Below are positions 7,146-13,422 of a DNA stretch of 15,948 bases, piece after piece. The stretch spans positions 1 to 15,948 of the forward strand of contig JAGOIS010000016.1 in the NCBI GenBank assembly GCA_017995495.1, given 5' to 3'. Below the pieces are notes generated by a model. It saw only the letters and a list, made by a program, of their open reading frames with translations. It made no database searches and was not told the origin of the DNA. This DNA is from Candidatus Cloacimonadota bacterium. Lineage in GTDB: Bacteria; Cloacimonadota; Cloacimonadia; Cloacimonadales; Cloacimonadaceae. Each line of letters starts with the position of its first letter. Position 1 is the stretch's first letter. A program made the position numbers and the translations under genes.

Positions 7146-9092
7146 TCACTTGGTCCGCACCACCCGGAAGCCAATGTTATCAGCCTTGGTAAAAGGTCGG
7201 ACGTGGCCACGGTTGGTGACGCGGAGTTCGCGTTCGCGATCCAAAAAGGAGCCACCCCGGATAACTTTGTCCTTGCCGGAATCCGGCCCGGCAAAGGGTG
7301 TCTCGATGCTTTGCGTGTAAGACGCATACCAGTTCCAGACCCATTCCGCGGCATTTCCGCTCATATCGTACAGCTTCAACTGATTGGGCTGTTTTTGACC
7401 GACGGTATGGAGCATTCTGCTGCTGTTGGCATAATACCAGCCCACCACATCGGCTACAGTGGAACCGCTGTAGAAGCTGTAATCATCCCTGAGCGCGCCT
7501 TTGGCCGCGTGTTCCCATTCAGCTTCGGTGGGCAGGCGGTAGCCGTTGGCCGTGAAGTCGCAGTTTATTCCGTTGCCCAGGATCTCGTAGCAGGGCTGCA
7601 GGCCATCCAGGCGGCTCTTCTCGTTGCAAAATTGCACCGCGTCGTCGAAGGTTATCCTGGTGATGGGCAGATCCTTTTCCTCAGTGGCAAGTTTGTAGTC
7701 CGGCATGGCCATGGCCCACTGCTGGCGCGTGATCTCACGGGGGCTGATCAGATACGCCACCAGCGGCACTTCCTGCAGGGGAAACTCGTCGCTGTCGGCA
7801 TCCGGATCCATGCTGCCCAAAACGGCTTTCGTTCCCACCACCGGAACCATCTCGATGGGTTGGTTTGTTTCCCGGGATCGGGCCTCGCCCACCTGTTCCG
7901 TTTTCCTGGCAGTTTTGGCCCGGCGGAAGATGGGTCGCTCGTTGATCACGTAGTATTTCATTATTATGTAGAGCAATATCAGCAGGGAGATGATCACCAT
8001 GGTCCGGAACTTTTTCTGCAGTTTCCGCAGCTCAGGGGAAGGCGGTTCGCTTGTGATGGCGATCTCGGTTTCTGGAGCGGTTGCACCAGTGGCCGGGGAA
8101 GGGATTTCCGGTCCGGGAACCTTGCCTGCGGGCAGCTGATCCTCCTCCGCACCATGCCTGATCGGGATTTGCGGAACGCCAAGGGGTGAAAACTGATTGT
8201 CACCCTGAAGCGGGCCTTCCGGGATGGCTGGCGTTGCCGCTGATGGCGCTGAGAACGCTTTGGGGGCAACGTCCTGCTGCTCGATGATCGCCTCGCGCAT
8301 CTCAACCGCGGTGGCAAAGCGGCTGGCCGGATCCGGCAGCAGGGCTTTGCGGAGGATGTTGAAAAGCCAGTCGGGCAGGTGTTTGCCCGCCCACGCCGCC
8401 TTGTCTGGAGGCTGGTTCAGGGTCCTCTGTTTCATCTCCGAGGGGGGCAGGCCTTTGTCCAGATCCCAGGGCAGCCTTCCGGTGAACAATAAATACGCGA
8501 CAACCGCCGCTGACCAGAGATCCGAGCGACCGTCCGGATTCCCTGCTGCAAAGACCTCAGGCGAGGTGAAGATGACGGGATGGAACTCGTGTTTTTCCGG
8601 CGAGGCTTGTTTCCAGGCGTGGGGTGATTTGCCAAAGCCGAAAACCTTGAGGTCGTATTCCGGCGTGATGATGACACTGGAGGGATTGAGGTTGAGGTGG
8701 AGGATCTGATGCCGGTGGGCGTGATCGAGCGCGTCAAGCAGTTGCAGAGTCAATTTGATGGCCTGATCGTAACTGATGGCCCGATGCGGTGTTCTCAGGA
8801 TCTCGCCGAGGGTGTCGCCTTCGATGTATTCGCTCACCCCATAGACCGTTCCGCCGTCCTCAAAGAGCCCGATGGTGGCACGGATATTGGGATGCTTGAG
8901 CCGCAGCCCGGTTTCCGCCTCGTCCCGCAACTGGCGAACCCGGGCCTCATCGCCCTGGAATCGCTGCTCGGTGGTCTTGATGGTGACAATCCTGCCCTTG
9001 AAATAGTTACGGGCTTTGTAAACGCAATACCGACCGGACTTGTGCAGGGTTTCAATGATCGTGTAAGCGTTTTCGCCAGGGTTGCCGTTCAT
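7146..9092 (-). CDS. Membrane protein: degenerate Ser/Thr protein kinase (pseudokinase) fused to SUMF1/FGE-like domain
   Basis: 648 residues from an ATG overlapping the hutI stop as ATGA; a longer in-frame reading would run back into hutI. Residues ~9-270 are a Hanks-type kinase fold: Lys39 (VTIK), Glu58 in helix C, SPE at 177-179, DLWS at 191. Catalytic positions are lost: the HRD loop reads HLNLNPSS (Asp to Asn134, Lys to Asn136, Mg-binding Asn to Ser139) and DFG reads GFG (152-154); the glycine loop is also poor. A Pro/Ala-rich linker (~275-355) leads to one membrane helix (~364-382). The C-terminal domain (~415-648) has SUMF1/FGE signatures (YRLPTEAEWEHAA, MSGNAAEWVWNWY, VIRGGSF, NIGFRVVRTK) but no Cys near RGGSF, so it is probably a binding module, not a formylglycine enzyme. 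Kinase-SUMF1 fusions are known (chlamydial Pkn1). Positive charges flank both sides of the helix; kinase-inside topology is assumed. Confidence 0.88.
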   Translation of the reverse strand: MNGNPGENAYTIIETLHKSGRYCVYKARNYFKGRIVTIKTTEQRFQGDEARVRQLRDEAETGLRLKHPNIRATIGLFEDGGTVYGVSEYIEGDTLGEILRTPHRAISYDQAIKLTLQLLDALDHAHRHQILHLNLNPSSVIITPEYDLKVFGFGKSPHAWKQASPEKHEFHPVIFTSPEVFAAGNPDGRSDLWSAAVVAYLLFTGRLPWDLDKGLPPSEMKQRTLNQPPDKAAWAGKHLPDWLFNILRKALLPDPASRFATAVEMREAIIEQQDVAPKAFSAPSAATPAIPEGPLQGDNQFSPLGVPQIPIRHGAEEDQLPAGKVPGPEIPSPATGATAPETEIAITSEPPSPELRKLQKKFRTMVIISLLILLYIIMKYYVINERPIFRRAKTARKTEQVGEARSRETNQPIEMVPVVGTKAVLGSMDPDADSDEFPLQEVPLVAYLISPREITRQQWAMAMPDYKLATEEKDLPITRITFDDAVQFCNEKSRLDGLQPCYEILGNGINCDFTANGYRLPTEAEWEHAAKGALRDDYSFYSGSTVADVVGWYYANSSRMLHTVGQKQPNQLKLYDMSGNAAEWVWNWYASYTQSIETPFAGPDSGKDKVIRGGSFLDRERELRVTNRGHVRPFTKADNIGFRVVRTK

Positions 9093-10348
9093 GTTTGAGA
9101 GCTGTGGACCAGTTTTCCGCGGGCATAGACCGCGGTGATGTGCGAGGAGCCCAGATGATAGGGGATGAAATTCAGGGAGGGGATGTCCCAGAGGCAAAAA
9201 TCCGCCAGCTTGCCCGGCTCCAGCGAACCGGTCCAGGCTCCCAGACCCAGGGCATGGGCGGCGTTGATGGTGCAGGCGCAGAGGGCTTCCACAGGCGTGA
9301 GCCCCATCTGGAGGCTGGCCAGGCTCATCGTAAAGGGCAGCGAATCGCAGTTGCAGCTGCCGGGATTGTAGTCCGTGGCGATGGCAACAGGCAGGCCGCT
9401 GTCGATCATGAAGCGTCCGCGGGCATAGTTTTTGCTGGCCAGGGAGTAGAGCGTGGCCGGCAGCAAAACCGGGATCACTCCAGCCTGTTTCAGCGCCTGG
9501 ATCCCGGCATCTGAAGCCGCGCCCAGGTGATCAGCGGAAACGCAGCCAAGTTCGGCCGCGAGTTCCGCGCCTCCCACAGGCTCGATCTCATCGGCGTGCA
9601 TTTTCAGCAACAGCCCGTGGTCCCTGGCGCATTTGAGCACCGTCCGGGATTCCTCGATCCCAAACACATGGGCCTCGGTGAAGATGTCGCAAAATCTGGC
9701 GATGCCCTGGGCGGCGACTGCCGGGATCATCTCCTCACAGAGGAGCCTCACATAGCCCTCGTGGTCGTCTTTGTATTCTTCAGGATATTCGTGCGCGCCC
9801 ATGAAAGTGGGAACCACGGTCACGGGTAATTCCTCCGCCAGACGCCCGATCACGCTCAATTGCTTCAGTTCGCTGGGTGTGTCCAGTCCGTAGCCGCTTT
9901 TCGCCTCCACGGTGGTGGTGCCCAGCGAGGTCATCCTGCGGATCCTTTTGGCGGCAAGCTCGAACAGCAGGTCCTCAGAGGCATGGCGGGTGGTTTTGAT
10001 CGTGCCGCGGATGCCGCCTCCGGCCCGGGATATCTCCACATAGGATCTTCCCTGCAAGCGCTGGACGAATTCGTCTTCGCGTGTGTGCACAAAGACCGGA
10101 TGGGTATGGCAGTCCACAAAACCTGGCAGGACCAGCTTTCCGGCAGCGGACACCACTTCCGGGGCGGAATATGAGCCCACGATCTCTGCGGTGTTCCCCA
10201 CAGCCAGAATGCGCCCATCTTTGGCGGCCAGAGCGCCGTCCGCAATTATTCCCGGATCGCTCATGGCGGCTCCGGTCCTGGGTCCGGGCCTACCCCTCAG
10301 GGTAACCAGCTGCTGGCAATCCCGCAAAATGAGGTCAGCCTGCATCAT
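9089..10348 (-). CDS. hutI: Imidazolonepropionase
   Basis: 419 residues, the normal length for HutI, which hydrolyses 4-imidazolone-5-propanoate to N-formimino-L-glutamate in histidine breakdown; cytoplasmic and metal-dependent. It belongs to the amidohydrolase superfamily: metal ligands His81 and His83 in DCHTH, His251 in KMHADE, and Asp326 in ATDYNPGSCNCDS. His186 (GAHEYP) and His274 (ADHLG) are further conserved positions. The C-terminal LGLGAWTGSLEPGKLADFCLW is the usual amidohydrolase beta-strand return. The start was chosen as ATG 10348 because GGAG lies 6 bases upstream; TTG 10360 and ATG 10354 are too close to, or overlap, that site. No other hut gene is in the window; instead hutI lies between a DUF1292 gene and the membrane pseudokinase, whose ATG overlaps its stop codon. 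Amino-acid fermentation is suggested but not shown. Confidence 0.95.
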   Translation of the reverse strand: MMQADLILRDCQQLVTLRGRPGPRTGAAMSDPGIIADGALAAKDGRILAVGNTAEIVGSYSAPEVVSAAGKLVLPGFVDCHTHPVFVHTREDEFVQRLQGRSYVEISRAGGGIRGTIKTTRHASEDLLFELAAKRIRRMTSLGTTTVEAKSGYGLDTPSELKQLSVIGRLAEELPVTVVPTFMGAHEYPEEYKDDHEGYVRLLCEEMIPAVAAQGIARFCDIFTEAHVFGIEESRTVLKCARDHGLLLKMHADEIEPVGGAELAAELGCVSADHLGAASDAGIQALKQAGVIPVLLPATLYSLASKNYARGRFMIDSGLPVAIATDYNPGSCNCDSLPFTMSLASLQMGLTPVEALCACTINAAHALGLGAWTGSLEPGKLADFCLWDIPSLNFIPYHLGSSHITAVYARGKLVHSSQT

Positions 10349-10354
10349 CACCAT

Positions 10355-10358
10355 CTCC
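10355..10358 (-). promoter_or_regulatory. hutI: Ribosome binding site deciding the hutI start
   Basis: On the minus strand GGAG (10358 down to 10355) is 6 bases before ATG 10348 and 9 before ATG 10345. Four candidate start codons (TTG 10360, ATG 10354, 10348, 10345) are packed in 16 bases; only the last two have workable spacing. Confidence 0.6.
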
Positions 10359-10411
10359 AATGCTTATCGGGTCACTTGGCGCATTGCTTGATCTGCTTTC
10401 GCGGCTGGATC

Positions 10412-10738
10412 TCAGTCTTCGGTCTCCTCTTCGTAGCTCTCGAACAGCTCCTCGAACTTCATGGCCACAGCGTTGAATTCCTTGTCATCCTCGATCACAT
10501 TGAGCAGCATGCTCTCATCATCCTCTTCATAGGACATGATGTCGTATTCGACGGAATCAACCTCCGCCAGGGCGATGTAGTTCTTGCCTTCGTGGGTCAG
10601 CATGTCCAGTATCACATAGTCTTTCAGCGTGCCGTCATCCATTTCCAGGGTGATGACGTTGTTTCTTTCTTCACACTCGCAGTTTTCGTCGTGGTCATGG
10701 TCGCTGCAATTGCAGTTGTTCTTTTCTTTATCTGTCAT
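10412..10738 (-). CDS. DUF1292-family small acidic protein with Cys/His-rich N-terminus
   Basis: 108 residues, strongly acidic. Residues ~27-75 (NNVITLEMDDGTLKDYVILD..., YIALAEVD) match the short beta-rich DUF1292 family (YrzB-like), whose function is unknown. The N-terminal ~25 residues hold four cysteines and two or three histidines in a tight cluster (NCNCSDHDHDENCEC), which looks able to bind a metal such as zinc or nickel; this is inference. The C-terminus is a run of Glu/Asp (FESYEEETED). AGGAG lies 7 bases before the ATG. It stands 72 bases after priA and 63 before hutI on the same strand, with no terminator seen between, so it is probably part of the same transcript. The family call rests on pattern and length only. 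Confidence 0.75.
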   Translation of the reverse strand: MTDKEKNNCNCSDHDHDENCECEERNNVITLEMDDGTLKDYVILDMLTHEGKNYIALAEVDSVEYDIMSYEEDDESMLLNVIEDDKEFNAVAMKFEELFESYEEETED

Positions 10739-10810
10739 GGGATAACTCCTTGGTTTTGCCCAATTTTTTGATGCTTGAGGTTTTTGGCAAGTGAAATATG
10801 GCGGGCGGAT

Positions 10811-13189
10811 TCACATCAGGCTGAGCGGGTCCACATCCGCGTGCCAGTTGATGGTTTTGGGCGCTGTATATTGTGCGAATAGTTGTTCCAGGGTTTGTTT
10901 GAGGATGGCAGGGGTGCGGGCTTTGATGATCAGATGCCAGCGATGGAGGTTGTTGACGCGCGCGAACGGAGCCGGCGCAGGCCCCAGCAAAAAGATATCC
11001 CCAGCGGCGAAGGAGGATGAGACCAGCAGGGTTTTTTCAGCCAGGACGGCCATCTCCTGCTCCAGCAACAAGCCATCCACGCACTGGAAGAGGATCCTCC
11101 CCAACCGGTACCAGGGCGGATAGTTGAGGCGTCGGCGATGCTCCAGCTCCTCCTCCGCGAAAGCGGTGTAGTCCTGGTTTCCGGCATGCACGATGGAGTA
11201 GTGGTTTGGGTTGTAGGTCTGGATGATCACTTCGCCTCTTTTGTCCGCCCGGCCGGAGCGTCCCGCGACCTGGGTGCAAAGCTGGAAGGTGCGTTCCGCC
11301 GCGCGGAAATCCGGAATGTTGAGGCTGATGTCCGCGTTGACGATGCCCACCAGGGTCACATTGGGAAAATCCAGTCCCTTGGAGATCATCTGGGTGCCCA
11401 AAAGGATGTCCACGTCGCGGTCCTTCATGCGGCGATACATGGTTTTATAGCTGTCCTGCCGGCGGGCGGAATCGGAATCCAAACGCAGCACGCGTGCCTG
11501 TGGGAAAAGGATCCTGAGGGTTTGCTCCACCTTCTGGGTTCCGGGCGAACCGTAGGAAAAGCTGAAACTGCCGCACTTGGGGCATTTGCGCGGGCTGGGA
11601 TAGGCATTGCCGCAGTAATGGCAGTGCATTTCCTCGCGGTCACGGTGGTAATACATGCTGATATCGCAGTTGGCGCATTTGATCAATTCCCCGCATTTCA
11701 GGCACTGCATGAACGATGAATATCCCCGCCGGTTCTGGAAGAGGATCACCTGTTCTTTTTTATCCAGGCGGTCACCGATGGCGGCGATGAGTTCGTCGGA
11801 AAGCAGTTGCTGGCTGTAGTCTTCCTGCAGCGATATGATCTTCACCTCAGGGAGTTGAATATCCAAAGGCCGGGAGGACAGGGTGTGCAGCGTGTATTTG
11901 CCGGTGGCCTGGTTGTGCCAGGATTCCAGCGAAGGCGTGGCGCTCCCGAGAACGATTTTTGCCCCTTCCAGCCTGGCCCGCACCACACCCAGGTCGCGTC
12001 CGTTGTAGCGGGGGTTGTTGTCCTGCTTGTAAGATTGCTCGTGTTCCTCATCCACAATGATCAGCCCCAGGGCGGGCATCGGGGCAAATATCGCGCTGCG
12101 CGCCCCGATCACGATCCGGCACTCTCCGGCGGAGATCTTTTGCCATTGGCGCAAACGCTGGCGGTCGCTGAGCTGGCTGTGCGAGATCGCCAAAGTGGCG
12201 CCGAATTCACCTTGGAACCTTTCCACCATCTGAGGCGTGAGCGCTATCTCCGGGATCAGGAAGATCACCCCTTTCCCGGCTTGCAGACAGGAGCGGATCA
12301 GGGGAATATAGACCTCGGTCTTGCCGCTGCCGGTGATCCCGTACAGCAGGTCAACCCTGAAGATGCCGTCATTCCTGGAGATATCCCCCACCGCCTGTTG
12401 TTGTTCCTCGTTCAAAGTGACGGATTTGGGGCCGGCGCTTGTATCATAGCTGAAAAACTCACGCTCCACCTGCCTCGGCGTGATCTCCAGCAGGCCTTTT
12501 TTTTGCAGCGCGTGAACAACTGAGTAAGAAACAGTGTCGCTGATCTCGGCCAGGGGAAACTCCTCCCTGTCTATTGCCAGCATCAGTTGCAGGGCCTCTT
12601 TCTGTTTGGGCGGGAAAGCGGCCAGGTCAGGCGCCTTCTGCAGCAGGCGCACCATGTTCACTGTCTTGGGTTTGTCCCGGGAACTCAGCTTGCGCCTGAT
12701 CTCCAACAATCCCTCCCGGAAAGCCTCTTCGATCAGATGCAGCACAGGAACGCCCCTAAGCTGCTTGCGGAGCTCCGAAACCTTGCTGGCTTCCTTTCCT
12801 GACAAGGCTGGTTCCAAGGCTTGATACCTGCCGGGAAAATCCTCCCCGAGCCAGTTTACCTCAGCCTCGATATCCGGGATCAGCCAGGCCGGCAACATCG
12901 CGAAACAGGCGCTGCCTATGGAACAACTGTAATATCCGGCCATGAAATCCGCCAGTTCCATCAGCTTTGGCCCCAGCACAGGAACCTCGTCCAAGACCTC
13001 CAGAATGGGCTTGTAGTTGATTTTCGCAGAGGGTGGCCCCTGCATCCTGTGGCCGCAAATGCCGACCATATCCTTGCGGTTAAAAGTCACCAATACCCGC
13101 GCTCCGGCGGGTATCTCCACGGGCGAGCTATAATGAAACTCGCGCCGCAGGGCAAGGGGCAGGTGAACGGCGTAATAATGCATGATCAT
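10811..13189 (-). CDS. priA: Primosomal protein N' (replication restart helicase PriA)
   Basis: 792 residues, slightly longer than E. coli PriA. It recognises abandoned replication forks and D-loops, unwinds the lagging arm and loads the replicative helicase. The N-terminal 3'-DNA-binding domain is at ~1-105 and a winged-helix region at ~130-240. Helicase motifs: Walker A GITGSGKT (284-291), DEEH (380-383), LGSATPS (414-420), GTQMISKGLDFP (598-609) and QVAGRSGR (640-647). The zinc-binding insert has all eight cysteines (496, 499, 505, 508, 523, 526, 536, 539). The C-terminal domain ends LSLM. All key residues are present, so it should be active. The start is uncertain: ATG 13189 and ATG 13183 are both in frame and neither has a clear Shine-Dalgarno sequence. 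It appears to head an operon continuing into the DUF1292 gene, hutI and the pseudokinase, and the palindrome at 13289-13359 lies about 100 bases upstream. Confidence 0.96.
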   Translation of the reverse strand: MIMHYYAVHLPLALRREFHYSSPVEIPAGARVLVTFNRKDMVGICGHRMQGPPSAKINYKPILEVLDEVPVLGPKLMELADFMAGYYSCSIGSACFAMLPAWLIPDIEAEVNWLGEDFPGRYQALEPALSGKEASKVSELRKQLRGVPVLHLIEEAFREGLLEIRRKLSSRDKPKTVNMVRLLQKAPDLAAFPPKQKEALQLMLAIDREEFPLAEISDTVSYSVVHALQKKGLLEITPRQVEREFFSYDTSAGPKSVTLNEEQQQAVGDISRNDGIFRVDLLYGITGSGKTEVYIPLIRSCLQAGKGVIFLIPEIALTPQMVERFQGEFGATLAISHSQLSDRQRLRQWQKISAGECRIVIGARSAIFAPMPALGLIIVDEEHEQSYKQDNNPRYNGRDLGVVRARLEGAKIVLGSATPSLESWHNQATGKYTLHTLSSRPLDIQLPEVKIISLQEDYSQQLLSDELIAAIGDRLDKKEQVILFQNRRGYSSFMQCLKCGELIKCANCDISMYYHRDREEMHCHYCGNAYPSPRKCPKCGSFSFSYGSPGTQKVEQTLRILFPQARVLRLDSDSARRQDSYKTMYRRMKDRDVDILLGTQMISKGLDFPNVTLVGIVNADISLNIPDFRAAERTFQLCTQVAGRSGRADKRGEVIIQTYNPNHYSIVHAGNQDYTAFAEEELEHRRRLNYPPWYRLGRILFQCVDGLLLEQEMAVLAEKTLLVSSSFAAGDIFLLGPAPAPFARVNNLHRWHLIIKARTPAILKQTLEQLFAQYTAPKTINWHADVDPLSLM

Positions 13190-13288
13190 AGGCTGGCTGG
13201 AGCTGCTTTTGTGTCAATGGAAATCTGCAACTCCCCCAGGATGGCAAGACCCAGGCAATGGCCCAAAAAATCTCCCTGTGCTCCGGCG

Positions 13289-13359
13289 ATCAATACGGAA
13301 TAAATACGGAATCAATACGGATTTCATCCGTATTGATTCCGTATTTATTCCGTATTGAT
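13289..13359. repeat. Perfect 34-bp inverted repeat with 3-nt loop, made of six 11-bp units
   Basis: The arms 13289-13322 and 13326-13359 are exact reverse complements around the loop TTC. Each arm is three tandem 11-bp units plus one base: ATCAATACGGA at 13289, ATAAATACGGA at 13300, ATCAATACGGA at 13311; in the right arm TCCGTATTGAT at 13327, TCCGTATTTAT at 13338, TCCGTATTGAT at 13349. The middle unit differs from its neighbours by one base, and this difference is mirrored in both arms. A weaker seventh copy, ACCGTATTAAT, lies at 13411-13421 (9 of 11 matching), overlapping the 3' end region of the AgmX-like gene. The element is AT-rich against GC-rich surroundings and lies between the terminator of one operon and the 5' end of priA. 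It could be an array of protein binding sites with one helical turn spacing, a cruciform/RNA hairpin, or a short dispersed repeat. It encodes nothing obvious. Confidence 0.95.
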
Positions 13360-13378
13360 AATGGGAGGGAAAAGAAAA

Positions 13379-13402
13379 AACCCCGCTGGTGAAGGCGGGG
13401 TT
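13379..13402 (-). terminator. Intrinsic terminator of the ExbD-AgmX operon
   Basis: On the minus strand an 8-bp stem (AACCCCGC with GCGGGGTT) and 8-base loop are followed by six Ts (counting those in the stem), then CTTTT. It begins 20 bases after the stop codon of the AgmX-like gene. This is a textbook rho-independent terminator for minus-strand transcripts, placed before the palindrome, so the palindrome should not normally be part of this operon's mRNA. Confidence 0.88.
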
Positions 13403-13422
13403 GTATCTATACCGTATTAATA

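Noticed and set aside
7146..7800. Formylglycine-generating enzyme
   Set aside because: The SUMF1 fold signatures are present but no Cys lies in the RGGSF to GFRVV region where the enzyme needs it, and no sulphatase gene is nearby.
7203..8189. Plus-strand reading frame opposite the pseudokinase-SUMF1 gene
   Set aside because: No recognisable domain, and the minus strand here encodes clear SUMF1 signatures and a membrane helix.
13190..13290. TTGACA-like promoter directly before priA
   Set aside because: A TTGACA exists on the minus strand, but the only TATGAT partner is 21 bases away and overlaps the priA start codon.
13289..13359. CRISPR array
   Set aside because: The units are only 11 bp, directly adjacent with no spacers, and change orientation at the centre.
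13289..13359. Intrinsic terminator
   Set aside because: The stem is AT-rich and far longer than usual, with no T-run on either side; a proper terminator lies nearby at 13379-13402.
13289..13359. Terminal repeats of an insertion sequence
   Set aside because: There is no room for a transposase between the arms (3 bases), and no transposase gene or target-site duplication was seen. A tiny non-autonomous element cannot be excluded but is unsupported.
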